Below are positions 1 to 12,425 of a DNA stretch of 64,000 nt, piece by piece. Both the position numbers and the translations under genes were made by a program. The notes beneath the pieces were generated by a model, which was not told the origin of the DNA, did no database searches, and saw only the letters and a list, made by a program, of their open reading frames with translations. Each line of letters starts with the position of its first letter. The first letter of the stretch is position 1. The DNA is from Haliclystus octoradiatus (lineage: Eukaryota > Cnidaria > Staurozoa > Stauromedusae > Haliclystidae): the NCBI GenBank assembly GCA_916610825.1, contig OU744451.1, positions 3,162,001-3,226,000 of the forward strand, given 5' to 3'.

Positions 1-784
1 CAACAACAAGATCAATGGTTCATAGAAATAATACAAGGCTATTTACTAATGAAAAGAGGCAATTGAACCAATTTAATGGATTAATTTGAATGATTTCTTC
101 TTGGTGTGAAACTAAAGGCGGAGCAACAACAAAGCAAAGCAGTGTGAAGCCAGACTGTGATTGAAATGTTTCCCGCTGTGTTCCATTCAACCCCATCGTG
201 AATCTTGCAACATAAACACTATTTACTAGAAAGTTTGTTGGAAAAGACAAAAATGACAACTGCCTACGTCATAACACGGAAATTCTCTACACAATGGTAG
301 GCCTATGCAATAACACCTGATGCGTGAAGAAATGAAAATAAAATCAAACGCGATGTGAAAAGCGAATGACTTGCATCGCGCGTACAAATTTTCAAAGGCT
401 TATCATATTTTATTTACTTTATGTATCGAAATGAAACTTTACACAATGTTTAGACTATATAAGAACAATGTTCTGCACTGCAATTAGGTAATTTTTGAGT
501 CTTTAGAAGTTGTGCATTCCGATTCACCCCCGTTCCATTTCACCCCGCTCTCCCCTAGTTCTATAGATATTATTTGTAATCATAAAATACAAAATAGTTC
601 TTGCTTTAAACTTATCATAGCAATCTCATTAAATCTAATTTTTCAATTATTTCTTACTTATTTAAATTTATAATTACATTTAAAACTCTGTTATTATCCT
701 TTGTTAGTATGACGGCGTAATCTTTTGCAAAGTAGGTGTAGTGAACCATTTGATTATGTGACATGACTCAAACTTACTATCAAC

Positions 785-964
785 ACAGTCAAACCTGTTA
801 TAACGGTCACCTCTATACAGCGGCCACCTGTCTATAGTGGTCACTCTTCCAATGTCTAAAATAATATTTTCTATTGAATCAAACCTGTATATAAAGGCCA
901 CCTGTCTATAGTGGTCAATTTTTCTATCTCTCGTAGCTGGCCGTTATATACAGGTTTCACTGTA
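785..964. mobile_element. MITE family A (Tc1/mariner-like), full copy
   Basis: This is an element of about 180 bp whose ends read ACAGTCAAACCTGT and ACAGGTTTCACTGTA, so the termini are inverted repeats of CAGT(C/G)AAACCTGT. The inside carries two direct copies of CCACCTGTCTATAGTGGTCA. Other copies in this window are bordered by TA, which together with CAGT ends is typical of Tc1/mariner elements. It has no ORF and is non-autonomous. Further full copies lie at 10266-10442, 28209-28385, 33090-33265, 33266-33442, 34451-34627, 39072-39248, 51140-51316 and 53363-53539. Confidence 0.85.
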
Positions 965-1389
965 ATACTATCAATAACTTATTATCATCTAATTCATTAT
1001 AAGATGCGCGATCATGCCGTCAGTGTCAGGTCAAACAGGTCTCTAATATGTTCACCACACATAGGATCATTGGTTCACAGACATGTTTGTTGATTAATTT
1101 AATAACAACAATTGGGTATCTTTCTTACATGATTATTTTATTTTATCAACGGTTATTTGTTACAGTTCAAACAAAATTGATATTTAGATTAATGAAACAT
1201 TGATAATTTCAAGTAAGTAGTTTGCTTTTCGAATTCGGGTAATCGCCATAAAGGTTGAGCATCTTTGAATTGTAGAGACCTAGAACGGCTCTGTGTACCA
1301 CCTGTAACAACATCTGCTAGCTTGATAAACAAGATTATCTCTAACCTTATCCTTATTTAAGACAAATTTGATTCAGAAACCGTAACTTC

Positions 1390-1443
1390 AATTTTAAATC
1401 TGATAACTTTACCTTTAATTTTAAATCTGATAACTTTACCTTT
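1390..1443. repeat. Tandem duplication, 2 x 27 bp
   Basis: The 27-bp unit beginning AATTTTAAATCTGATAAC occurs twice back to back with no difference. It is a recent local duplication with no visible function. Confidence 0.9.
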
Positions 1444-1524
1444 GATGTTGTTTTGGCTTGCGTAGATTTGCGTAGAATGTTCTACTAAGATTCGCAATTG
1501 TTGGGAAAAATTTTTACTCGGTCC

Positions 1525-1812
1525 AGTCTTCAGGGGCGGCAACAAGTGGGAAAATTTCAATCTCGGGGGCGCAGCTGCCATGCTTTGCAGACCGGGTGGA
1601 ATCCATGTATGGTACGCCGGATATATCCAGAATCATTTTTAACTGCTGATTTAAGATGAAAACTGCAGCTCCAGGGGCGGCAATCACGAGAAAAATTTTC
1701 ATCTCGGGGGCGCACCTGCCATGCTTTGCAGACTGGTGTGCGGCACTGGCATAGCCCGGTCTGCAAAGCATCATGGCAGCTGCGCCCGAAATGAAAATAG
1801 CTCCAGCGCCTT
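1525..1812. mobile_element. Complex repeat with direct and inverted copies
   Basis: A GC-rich block starting CAGGGGCGGCAA and running to GCCATGCTTTGCAGAC occurs twice in the same direction (about 1529-1593 and 1671-1731). A third copy is inverted at about 1751-1810. The arrangement suggests a composite or foldback transposon remnant. No coding potential and no clear target-site duplication were seen. Confidence 0.6.
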
Positions 1813-2309
1813 GAAAAACTTGTTAAGGTTTTCACACTACTTGTGTATTCAATTAATGATAATAATTCTCAATATCAAACCTTATTTTTGCCATGATCGA
1901 TAGCTGTTCTTTTTGCATGTTTCTTATCTGCTTTTCCGCTTGTTTTGGATTGTTTTATCTCTTTCTGTTTTTGACCGACAGGAACTTTCGTTGCTTTGCT
2001 TGCTGATGACATAGCTCCTCCTCGGATGTAAATAGAATTATCAAAGCAAAGAAAAATTTTTATTAATCATATTCTCAAGTGTATATATCTTATTATTCTC
2101 CGTTAAAAACAAATCAAGTAACAGTTAAATAATTTCTTGCAACAAATTTGTCGGGTGTGAAATTTTTGTCGCCATTTGTTTTCTCTGGCATGTTGCACTG
2201 GTCTCTCTTTTTAGTTAAGCCTCACATGCACACGTCATCATCGTCAACAAATGCAAAAAACTGATGAAATTTCATTGGGACCTTTGCAGCAGAAGTGCCA
2301 CATATTATC

Positions 2310-5300
2310 ATGTCGTGGTTTGAAGATAAGAAGAAGCCAGGCTTCCTTATGAAGTTTTGCTATAACGTTATGAAAGCTGGAAAGATACCAAAGCATGTAG
2401 CTTTCATTATGGATGGAAATCGTCGGTTTGCTAAACGAATTCAAGTCGAGAAGAGTGTTGGGCATACAAAGGGATTTGATAAATTAACAGAGGTTGGTTT
2501 GGTCCATAGACCGTACACCGTATTATGGTCTATTATTTTATATAAACATGCGGCTAGTAGGAATAACCAGAATCTTTCTAGCATCGTCGGTATACAGATA
2601 CGGATCTGTTTATCGTTGGAGATACATTTCGGAGGAGCTGATTATTTGAGCTCAAAGTCTGCCCAGCCCAGATTTGACATATTTCTATTAAATTGAAGAA
2701 AAAAATAGCAGGAGGTCATGACATGAGCAATGACTCGTGTCAATTCCCTTTGTTACAATGCGGGTCAAGTTTAAATTGTGCGATTCCGAGAAGCAAGAAG
2801 GACCGACAAAATAATCATTATAATTTTACAATAAATGACTCTGAGTTTCGCGCTTATGCGCTCTTCAGACGGAATTTATTCTAATGAAAAACAAACCAGT
2901 AATTCTCATTATATACATGTATGAAAAATTGTGTTAAAGGAGCAAAATTGGCCGGCAGGCGCAATGCACTTTATGACAAAGGGAATTTTTGACATTGTCT
3001 TTGATTACAAATTAGAGCTGCTTGTAACAATTGTTTCAAATCGAGACGGTTGAATTACGTTAAGCATAAATTCAACTTGAGCTCGCAGCGGTCACCGTTC
3101 AATTTTGCCTCTATTATGATTTACACTTAGCTATATTGCTGCAATGTATTTACGGTACTTTGTATTTGTTTCCTTAAAGTTTTGCAGGTAATATTTATTT
3201 TTGTGGCGGCATTTCGAAATCAGTTCCGACCTTTTGTTTAATAAGTTTCTACTGTAAATCATTAACACAATTTTTCATCCATATATATAATGGGAGTTAC
3301 TGGTTTGTTTTTCATTTGAATAAATTTCTTCTGAAGAGCGCACATGAGTGAAACTCAGAGTCACGGTAAAACTTGACTTAGAATCTTTGTTTCATTTATA
3401 CATAGCTCTACTTAACTGTATCGAGCAACTGGTTTGCATTTTATTATTATTCTTATTATAATAAATATAATACAAATATTCTATAATTTTACAATATATT
3501 GAAATTTCATAATACTGTATCCAAGCAGTTGAACCATAGATTTTATTTCCTGTTGAATCGGGAAGTAGATTTAGAAGAAAAAGAAAAATTCAGAACACAG
3601 GATTTCACATGAAAAATTTATCCAGATATGCCCCAGCATGCATACTGACTTTTGAGATATCTAAGATACCTATTTAGAAGAATATTGAGTTATTCATCTT
3701 CACAAGTTTTAATTTGTTGTGTGTTTACAATGCCAACCCGAGTAGTCCGCATACCCGAGTTGAATCATTTGAAGCCAATCTAAGAATCGAAACAATTGAT
3801 AACTTGACCTGTCTACCGGAGATTCTCACATCTTTGTTTACAAGGCAAAAGTTGACCTTGTAAAAGAAACTCGAGTAGGCGAGTAGCCTGTGTGCAGACA
3901 GACTTTTTCTTGGTATAGTGAGTCTGCGCATTAAATCCAAGTTTTAGCGTACTGGTTATTCTTTCCACTGCCACTTTTTGGGTAGGATGTTGTCATTGGC
4001 TAATAAAACATGTGCACAATTGGAAATTATTTTGAAATAATGCAAATTGAGTATTGACAGGAAACCACATTACTTAAATATTTATTTAATGTGAATTCAG
4101 TACAAACACTTAATACTTGGTATTTGGCGCCAATACAGAGACATACTATAAAAAAGGAAAACTATGTCTACATGCAGACTAGTAGGCGGGTTAACTTTGT
4201 CACTTTCCTGACTTTTTAACTTTTTCCACTGACCAGTCTTGTGCACATGGCAAGGACACACTACAAAGTCTTAGTAACTGCAGCATGATGTATGTTTATT
4301 TGTCAATGACTGGCTCAATGACTGGATTTCGGCTCCCACTCATGTACATCTATTGGTATACAATTTCTAAAACTGGAATATAATAAGTTTGCGTCGATAG
4401 TTTTTGAGAAACAAGTGTTTGAAAAATTGAGAATTAAATTTGTGTTGCTGTGACAACAGATAGTCGTAATGCATGTTGCCATGACAACAATCCTGTGATT
4501 GTATTCAATAGCACTTCTACATTTTTCTATGTTTGCGTTTTATAGTACCTGTGTCATTTATATAAAACAAACCATGGATTGATGTTATGTCTCTCATAAC
4601 TATAGGTACTGCAATGGTGTTTTGAGTTGGATATCAAGGAGGTCACTGTCTATGCATTCAGCGTTGAAAATTTTAAAAGATCAAAAGATGAAGTAAATGC
4701 ATTAATGAAGCTTGCCAAAGAAAAATTTGATCGTCTTTATGAAGAACGGTAGGCTATAAACTTGAACACAATAATAGGGAAGGCTAGATATATTATTGGT
4801 AAGAAACCGGCTACTTACATATTAGCCTGCGTTACAGACCGCGATTCATTCACAAAGAATAGGGTCTGTGTGAATTGCTCACTTTCTCTGTCCGGGCCTC
4901 GTATCAGATTTTGATTGATGTCACATAATTATGCAAGATTAAGGTGATTCTCACCGGGATTCTCACATTACTTTGTTCACTTCAGTTGACATGATTGTAA
5001 TGATTCTATTTTAGCCTTCGTAGCTATGACAATCAATTGATCGAACAGAGGTGATGAATCTGTTATCTAAGAACAATAGATTTACCATGCATCGAACAGA
5101 AACTTCCGCTCTACGTTTTCGTAGAGTGGCTGGACAGAGAACTGTGCAAATCACACAGACCCTATTCTTTTGTGAATGAATCGCGGTCTGTAACGCAGAC
5201 TATTTACATATTTAATAGCAAAATTTATTAGCAACAGATTTTTTTTTTATCACATTTACAATTTATTGCCCTGTAGGCCTAAGTATAAAATGAGAGTCAA

Positions 5301-8300
5301 AAATGAAACATTCTAGATTTCAACTCAGGAGTTGAAATAAATCACGTGCTGATCACCTTCTGGTGTGAAACTTCAAGTAGTGGAAATCTAGCATGTTTCA
5401 TTTTTGACTCTCATTTTATATCAATGCTCTGATTAATTTCATTGAACACTATAGGCCTACTAAGAACTGGTGCGAAACAATCCCACTACTAATATTATTA
5501 TATTATTATTATTATTATAAATTTGCCCTGTAAGTATAATTATTTAAAGAAAAACATTTGATGACGATGTTAGTAACGTTGAAACATTATGATGGATAGA
5601 AACATCAATCTGTTGCCAATAACTGTTGTCATTAAATCCATATGATGTCATTGATTTTGAATAATTCCGATTGACATTTGAAAATTGAAAAATTCTGGTA
5701 AAATATTGTACAGTGTAACCCGCTTAAGTGCAGGTCAAAATTGTCAAAGTTTTTATTGAAGTTATCCGAAATTGTTTACTAAGGACTTGACCAGAAATAA
5801 TTTTTGGGGAGAGTTTCAAAGCTAGGTTGCAGATAAGCGGGAATTCCACCTATCCGAATTGCACTTAACCGGGTTGCACTGTATATAAAAGACACATATC
5901 TACATATAACAGACAGTTTTCTATAATAGCTGGCTGTTATATGTAGCTTAAACTGTAGTATGGAAAAATATACACCATTTTGTGACATGTGTGCACTGTG
6001 CTTTCTATTAATTATTTGATACTTTTTTAGTGAGCTACTTATGAATCACAAGGTCCGTGTTCAATTACTTGGGGATTTAACCTTGATACCAGAAGAGGCA
6101 AGAAGATCGATTGCAAGAATCATTCAATTAACACAAAACAACGACAGGTAATTTTTTCAATATACATCATCTTTTTCAAATTACTTACCGCTACGAAAAT
6201 TCAGTTATAATTCCCCATTTTATCTTATTATACAAAGTCTTTTAACCCTCATTCTCAGTCTCAGATGATCCGCTGCCATCGACAACCGATACTCCATTTC
6301 GTCATAGGATATATATTCAATCGTAGCCAAGGAATAAGGACTAAGGATTATTTGTTGTTGATCACGGAGAAAGTTCAGATTAATGTTATTCCTTGTTTAC
6401 TATGAATTGTGTAAATGAAATATTATACTGGTCAAAATCTCAGTCCACAGATCTATTCGAAGATTCAGTTGTTGGATTTACTTGAGAGCAATGACCCTGG
6501 CTTTGTTTTTAAACTGTTAAAACTTAGATTGTTGCTCCATTTTATGGTTCCAGTTTGATGAACTGTTTCATCGACATTTCATGGAAAGTTTATGAATTCG
6601 AATGTCCATGGACTTTTTATGAAGTTTTTATTAAAGAACTTAGAATGACCAGCAACCTCTGCATTATTCTGTTGTTTTGATTAAAAAAAAACAAGGCTAT
6701 TCCTGTGGAAAGTGACGTCAGCGCTCGCATCAGAACATTGTCCTCGCGGCCGTTGCTACGGAAAGACAAGACAGAAAGCTCGAGAAAATAGTTTGGTTTA
6801 TCAATTTCAGTTTTTAATCAAATCTTAATTCTTACAAAGATTGGTAGCTGCAAGTACACACCAAGATGTCGAAACGCAAAGTCTATGGCTATATATAGCC
6901 AACAAATCTATACGGCTCACAAATAAATAGCGAAATGGGATTCACAGTCCGATTATCTGTCTGAGAAGGTTTGACGCAAACCAAAACAACTTTAAAATTC
7001 AAAATCAAGAATTCACCTGGTGTTATAATTTCATTTGTTTTGGTGATAAATTTCGATTCTGAATGCTATCAAATCTCTTTCTGTTCTTTCAATCCCCAGT
7101 ATTCTTGTATCCGGTAAATGCAACATGAAATTTTGAATCAATTGAGTTCAGTTGTAGTTTTTAACTCTGTCTTCCGTCCTCAATTCGTATGACCTTTGTA
7201 ACTTGTGAATTGATTTTCGTGTTACAAACTTCTTAAAACGTCAAAAGCCCTTATGACCTCCACCTCTATTGCTCTTGTAACTTTCCAAACCAGTTTGTTG
7301 ATAAATAACTTGGCAGAATGCTTCCATGTTTGTTTTACAAAAAATAGTTTTACAAAATCGCTTGTGTGTGCAAAGGAGACACCATGTATCATGAAAACGA
7401 GATTGGATCCAGATATCAAAGACAAAAATACCCAAAGGTTGCTGGTCATTCCATGGTCTTTAACTGATTGCAAATGGTTTGTGAACAATTCTTGAACTTC
7501 TGACTATTTTCTTATTCAAAAATTGTAGATCTATGCCTTCACTGGATGCTAAGTAGTCAGAATTATGGCAAACCTAGCTTTAAAATTTAACTGGGTCAAA
7601 AATATTCGATCTCGTATAATACAAATGCGAGGTATTGCATCAATATGTGCATGCAGTATATATTCTATATTTATTCTCATTTTTTGTTAGACACACTTTA
7701 AATGTTGCAATGGCATATACGTCGCGCATTGAAATGACTGAATCTATCAAAGAAGTGGCAACCGCAGTTCAGAATGGAAGGCTTTTAGAAAAGTAAGTGC
7801 TGATTTTAAAATGTAATGGTTGACTTGTCCTTTGAAAGACAATAATTGATTGATAAACCGTGCATGAAAATTTACCTATTCAACATTTTTATAACTGTTC
7901 AAGAACCAGTTCATGAATTGTTCATGAAATGTGCATGAACTGTTCATGAACTCATGGATTTTTTTCGGAGGGGTGAGGCCAAATAAAAAAAATTACGGTT
8001 GCGTCCAGGGTCCGACAAAAGTGGGGATCCTGGGATCCTAGATCCCGGAAGGCTAGACAAAATTCAGAAAAAATTTGATGTTTTTAATGATTTTCTGGTC
8101 AAACCTCAACAAGAAAATTCAGAAGGTTGAAATGCCCCTAGGATTCCAGAAGGCTGAACCTTTTGTCAGACCCTGGTTGCGTCAAATTTGTATCCGCGCT
8201 GTATTTCATTTTATTTGTATTAATTTAAAGTTGATTTTTTCTTGTTTAAAGTTATAATTTTAATGTTAATTGTGAAAATATTGATCCGTATTCAAAATAC

Positions 8301-11300
8301 AGGTAGTCTCCAGTCGAAACTAGACGAACAAACCATTTATAATAATTATAACAATTTTGTAGTTATAGATTATGTCTGACATTGTATGTTTTACTTTGCC
8401 ACACACGTGACAAAAAAATCTTTAATTTCATTTACATTTTGATTTCTTTTTTCATGAGAAACCAGTATTTTTCATATTTTGCCTAATACAATAGGGTAAA
8501 AACTGTACCTTTCTACTTATCTTCCAAAGAAAGAAAGCAAATTGTTGTTTTTTTTTATTATAAAAAAACATGATCACATTACAACTATTTCCTCCACTTT
8601 CTTCAGGATTTGCGCTAGGCTTCCGGGGCTCTTAGTCGTGAAATCCCTCATTTTATTCAACCCATTGCATTCTCGTTCATAGGGTTTTCCCTTTTTCTTC
8701 ATTTACACATGACATCATGAAACGTCATCAACCTGTCTATAGTGGTCATTTCTCATATGTGTGAGCCTGTACTAAGATATCTGATTATTTTATTATTATG
8801 TTTCAGTGATGTAGATGACAGTTTGCTCAGAAAATGTTTTTACTCAAGTACTTCATATGATGTTGATTTATTAATACGAACGTCTGGCGAAATTAGACTC
8901 AGTGACTTCATGCTATACCAGGTAAATCTGAAAAATGTAAATTAATAACCGTTTGAAACTTTTTTTTCTCACAACATTTCAAAGTGTTAATACTGGTGGC
9001 TCTGACCTTTTGATACAAGATATAACTTATTTTTAATATGATATATAAAATATAGAGTCAGAAATCAGACAGTCATGTTTGCTACTCAAAGTTTCACGCC
9101 AACGCAGATCCGACAAAAGGTTTAGCCTGGCGGAATCTTTGGAAATTGTCTGCTTTTTCTTCTGAAGTTTTTGTTGATGTTTGACCAATAAATTTAAAAA
9201 TTATCAATTTTCTTTTAAAGTTTTTGTTGATGTTTGACCAATAAATTGAAAAAATTATCAATTTTCTTTTAAAGTTTTTGTTGATGTTTGACCAATAAAT
9301 TAAAAAAATTATCAATTTTCTTCTGAATTTTTTGTTGATGTTTGACTAATAAATTAAAAAATGATCAATTTTCTTCGGAATTTTTTGTTGATGTTTGACC
9401 AATTAATTAAAAAATTATCAATTTTCTTCTGAACTTTTTGTTGATGTTTGACCAATAAATTATAAAATGATCCATTGTCTTCTGAATTTTTTGTTGATGT
9501 TTGACCCATAAATTAAATAATGATCAATTTTCTTCTGAATTTGCTCTAGCCTTCTGGGATCTGGGTTCCCAAACTCCTTACTTTTGTCAGACCCGGCGCT
9601 AAGGCGATCATAAAGCAATCTATTCAATCAATTCATTAATTCAAATCGATTAAATCAATCAATATATGGAATAGATTGCTTAATGATCGCCTTGAGTAGT
9701 AAGCATGATATTATCTAAAGATTTTTAAACAATCCATAATATTATCTTACCTTTGTGAAAATCAACCAAATAAAGTGTATTTGACATCATAAGCATTGAA
9801 TAATTCAAATTTGAAAACGACGTCTTTGTCCGACATAAATAACATCCTCAAAAGTCTATCTTTGTTGACCCAATATTGATCATTTCCAAACATTTTGATC
9901 TGTTTTGCAAGGGCAAAATCACTGAGAATTGGCCTCAAAAGATATTTTAAGATCATCTCGTTTCGATGCGAAAAAATTTCCGGGGCTCAGATTATCAAAC
10001 AAACAAACTTACTTTCTTGTGAAAAGTAAAACATTTATTAAACATTGCTGATATTCAATATGTTTGAAATTTTGCGCGTGGCAAAAAATCAAACAGAACC
10101 GGGTTTCATGATTCCATCTGAACCGCGCCAAAAAAATGTTTTACTTTTCACAAGAAAGTAAGTTTGGTTGTTTGATATATATAAAGGCTTCATATAATCG
10201 TCAGCTTATCTACATCTCGTAGCTGTGTGTTAAATACAGTGTGTTTATGTACAGTTATCATTGTACAGTGAAAACTGAATATAACAGCCAGCTACTAGAG
10301 GTAGATAAATTGACCGTTATAGACAGGTGGCCTTTATATACTTGTTTGATTCAATAGAAAACACTATTTTAGACATTGCAAGAGTGACCACTATAGACAG
10401 GTGCCTGCTATATAGAGATGGCTGTTATGACAGGTTTGACTGTAGTTTATTTTATTCCGTAGAGTTCTTATGCTGTTCTGGTATTTCTCAAATGTCTTTG
10501 GCCTGAAATGAGTATCTGGAATTTCTTCTATGCAATCATTCAATATCAATTAGGATATACATACACAGATGTAAGTAAAAATCTTATACAGTAATATTGT
10601 TATGCTATCATCATACAAGTAGCTAACTAATGTTTTGTGTATTATGGGAGATGTTCAGATGACTAAGCACCCCGACTCCAAAAAATTTGAAGCAAAGATG
10701 TGCAAATTCGACTGAAGCCAACCCCGATGGGGATTCCATACTTCGGCTGTACAGGGACATGTCATTTTCAATTGATGCCTTTTCCAGACATTTAGGAAAT
10801 TTTACGGTTTCAGTTTCCAGATTTTCAAAATGTTTAGAACTGTTCTTTTGTTTTGCTCATAACAACATGAAATTTTAGGATCTTCATTCTTATTTACTGT
10901 GAAATTTTACAGTTTTCCTTAATTTTTGAAAATGGCAGATCCCCATCTAAAAGTTACCGACGTACCCCTGACCCCTCCCTGGGGAAGCTGGTTAGATTTG
11001 TGATTGGGTTCAGATTGACTTTCATCTTTCAAATCAGATCCGACTGACATGATTCTGTTGGATTAAATTGGATTTTGAGAATGTTTTTACATCATCTTTC
11101 ACTGAACTTCTACAGAAAATTTTAGCTTTATTTTGAATGTTCGTGTAGTGTTCTGTTTTCAGACCACTGGTACAGTGTAACCCGCTTAAGTGCAATTCGG
11201 ATAACTGAAATTCCCGCTTAACTGCAACCTATCTTTGAAAACAAATCAACTATTTTATGGTCAAATCCTTATTAAACATTGTCGGACAAGAGCAAATTCG

Positions 11301-11835
11301 GTTAACTGCAATGAAAATCGTTGGTGTTTTTGACTTGCACTTAAGCGGGTTACACTGTATCTATATATTATTAATATTTATTGTGGTTTACCCAAACTAG
11401 TGTGGCCATAACAAAACATTTCATGGAAAGTTATTAGCTTAATAATCATGACAACTTCATGAAAAGTTCATGGAAAATGGACATTTAACATTCGTGAACT
11501 GTTTATGCGATTCCTGAATTTTGATAAAGTGTGTGACTGGTTCATGAATATCTTGAACAGTTCATGAACACAACAAATATTTCACTAGAAAGAAGAACAT
11601 AACCTAATAGTGTGATTATTACTTGTTGATGTTTACTGTTTATTTTAAGGAAGCTAAGCATGAATCAAGAAAAAATAATATCTCTTCAGCTGACACAAGA
11701 CTAGATGCTTGGACTGATAGAAATAATAAAAACAGATTTTCTGGTGAAGGCTTGACAAGACAGCAAAGACAAGCTAACTTTTTATATGATCTTGAAACAA
11801 GAAGACGACAATACATTACTGATTGCTTGGATTAA
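2310..11835 (+). CDS. DHDDS: Dehydrodolichyl diphosphate synthase catalytic subunit (7 exons, 317 aa)
   Basis: Cis-prenyltransferase of the UPP synthase fold. With its partner NUS1/NgBR it extends farnesyl diphosphate with isopentenyl units at the ER to make the dolichol precursor for N-glycosylation. Exons: 2310-2492, 4606-4748, 6031-6147, 7691-7792, 8807-8921, 10463-10570, 11650-11835; all introns are GT-AG and phases agree. The start is the ATG at 2310 because MSW opens the family; an in-frame GTG lies just upstream at 2295. Visible motifs are [11 protein letters not shown] with the catalytic Asp at residue 35, [22 protein letters not shown] and [11 protein letters not shown] (residues 206-216), which binds diphosphate. 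The length is close to the roughly 333 aa of the human protein; the C-terminal helical tail is slightly short. The last exon is followed by AATAAA. The introns hold at least eight transposon copies. Confidence 0.97.
2837..3363. mobile_element. Foldback element with roughly 100-bp inverted arms (DHDDS intron 1)
   Basis: The left arm (2837 to about 2935, GACTCTGAGTTTC onward) is repeated in reverse complement at about 3265-3363. The match covers roughly 100 bp and includes GCTCTTCAGA and AATGAAAAACAAACCAGTAA. A solo end of the same type lies at about 16535-16620. There is no ORF, and superfamily and target duplication are unclear. Confidence 0.75.
4824..5203. mobile_element. Mutator-like foldback MITE with 9-bp target duplication
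   Basis: The two ends are inverted repeats over more than 50 bp, reading GCGTTACAGACCGCGATTC and then through GAATAGGGTCTGTGTGA. The nine bases TTACATATT directly flank both sides (4815-4823 and 5204-5212). Long terminal inverted repeats plus a 9-bp duplication are typical of Mutator-like elements. No ORF; lies in DHDDS intron 2. Confidence 0.75.
5284..5420. mobile_element. Small foldback MITE
   Basis: Arms of about 38 bp run from TATAAAATGAGAGTC to TCTAGATTTC and return inverted as GAAATCTAG to GACTCTCATTTTATA. A related one-armed fragment occurs near 25312-25400. Lies in DHDDS intron 2. Confidence 0.7.
5711..5881. mobile_element. MITE family B (Tc1/mariner-like), TA-flanked
   Basis: The ends are CAGTGTAACCCGCTTAAGTG and the inverse CACTTAACCGGGTTGCACTG, flanked on both sides by TA. 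It is about 171 bp with no ORF. A second full copy is at 11173-11357 and a broken one at 31560-31947. Family B differs from family A in sequence but shares CAGT ends and TA flanks. Confidence 0.85.
8006..8175. mobile_element. hAT-like MITE (family C) with 8-bp duplication
   Basis: The ends read CAGGGTCCGACAAAAG and CTTTTGTCAGACCCTG. GTTGCGTC flanks both sides (7998-8005 and 8176-8183). Terminal CAGGG and an 8-bp duplication identify a hAT-type element. The interior contains short CTAGATCCCGGAAGG and AAATTCAGAAG blocks shared by all copies. Lies in DHDDS intron 4. Confidence 0.85.
9108..9597. mobile_element. hAT-like MITE (family C) with internal 54-bp minisatellite
   Basis: The outer parts match family C (ATCCGACAAAAGG at the left, CTTTTGTCAGACCC at the right). 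The middle block, marked by TTTTTGTTGATGTTTGACC, is repeated seven times at about 54-bp spacing (about 9160-9545), making this copy nearly three times normal size. Some units are open in the reverse frame, but that is a by-product of the repeat. Confidence 0.8.
10266..10442. mobile_element. MITE family A copy (DHDDS intron 5), TA-flanked
   Basis: CAGTGAAAACTGAATATAAC at one end and AACAGGTTTGACTG at the other, with TA on both flanks. It is inverted relative to the 785 copy and lies just 5' of exon 6, ending 20 bp before the exon begins. Confidence 0.85.
11173..11357. mobile_element. MITE family B copy, TA-flanked (DHDDS intron 6)
   Basis: Starts CAGTGTAACCCGCTTAAGTG and ends CACTTAAGCGGGTTACACTG. 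The termini are near-perfect inverted repeats of 20 bp and TA is present at both ends. It looks like the youngest family B copy in the window. Confidence 0.9.
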
Positions 11836-11856
11836 ATTTTTTTTTTAAAGTTATTG

Positions 11857-11862
11857 AATAAA
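11857..11862 (+). terminator. DHDDS poly(A) signal
   Basis: AATAAA lies 22 bp after the stop codon of the last DHDDS exon. It is the first canonical signal and implies a very short 3' UTR. Confidence 0.6.
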
Positions 11863-11962
11863 AACATGATTTTGAATTGACTAGATGTATATATAAATAA
11901 TTTGATAATTTATTGGTATAAATTGATAAGATATTTGTAGAAAAATATTGATCAATAATAAC

Positions 11963-12146
11963 CAATTGGCGCACAGTCTCCTATGAGCTATTGATATTTG
12001 GCGCACGAGTGGCACGTAAGGAGAAAACGAGAAGACATCAGAGAGCTACTTGCCGCCTCAGGAGTAATTTTCGCCTTTGAGTTTTCTCCTGAAATAACTC
12101 GAGTGCGTCAATTATCAACAGCTCGTAGGAAACTGTACGCCAATTG
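11963..12146. mobile_element. 184-bp foldback MITE
   Basis: The left arm CAATTGGCGCACAGTCTCCT through GCTATTGATA is inverted at the right as GTTGATAATTGACGCACTC read on the other strand. Arms are about 47 bp with a few mismatches. The middle is more GC-rich than its surroundings. No target duplication can be told apart from the palindromic CAATTG ends. Confidence 0.7.
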
Positions 12147-12321
12147 CTTTGTATTGTATTTAGCTCAACCTTTACAGGCATTTACACGACTTTGTTGCTC
12201 ATAAAATGTTTTGAAAACTTCTGATCAAATTGCGAATTCTCATTTGTGATATCAAGTTCGAATTGTAAGATCGATTGTGTTTTCAAATCAAGTTTTGCTC
12301 AGTATGGTGATTTGGTAAAGG

Positions 12322-12425
12322 TGTCTAATAATCCTCCCTTGAGTGCAAATGAAAATCAGAATGTTCAACCAAATCAAATTAAATTCCAAATTCTAAAATC
12401 AACCGTTGAATTTGGTGTCAAACTC
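12322..12425 (-). mobile_element. SINE-1 5' fragment
   Basis: In reverse complement this matches the leader of the SINE at 15975. Shared blocks are GGAATTTAATTTGAT, ACATTCTGATTTTC and TTTGCACTCAA, followed by GGAGGATTAT. The tRNA-like portion is missing. Confidence 0.7.

Larger units (their letters stand above)
1..2309. other. Upstream flank of DHDDS, no gene recognised
   Basis: No exon with family resemblance or convincing splice sites was found. The stretch holds one TA-type MITE (785-964), a 27-bp tandem duplication (1390-1443) and a complex repeat element (1525-1812). The DHDDS promoter must lie here or in the start of the gene, but no TATA box or CpG-rich block can be defended by eye. 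Confidence 0.6.

Noticed and set aside
2295-2309. Upstream in-frame GTG as DHDDS start
   Set aside because: The ATG at 2310 gives the conserved MSW start; GTG initiation is not expected in an animal gene.
5875-5960. Further family A-like element directly after the family B copy
   Set aside because: Only short ATATAACAG and GCTGGCTGTTATAT matches remain; too decayed to list as an element.
9094-9315. Repetitive minus-strand frame
   Set aside because: Result of the 54-bp minisatellite in a MITE.
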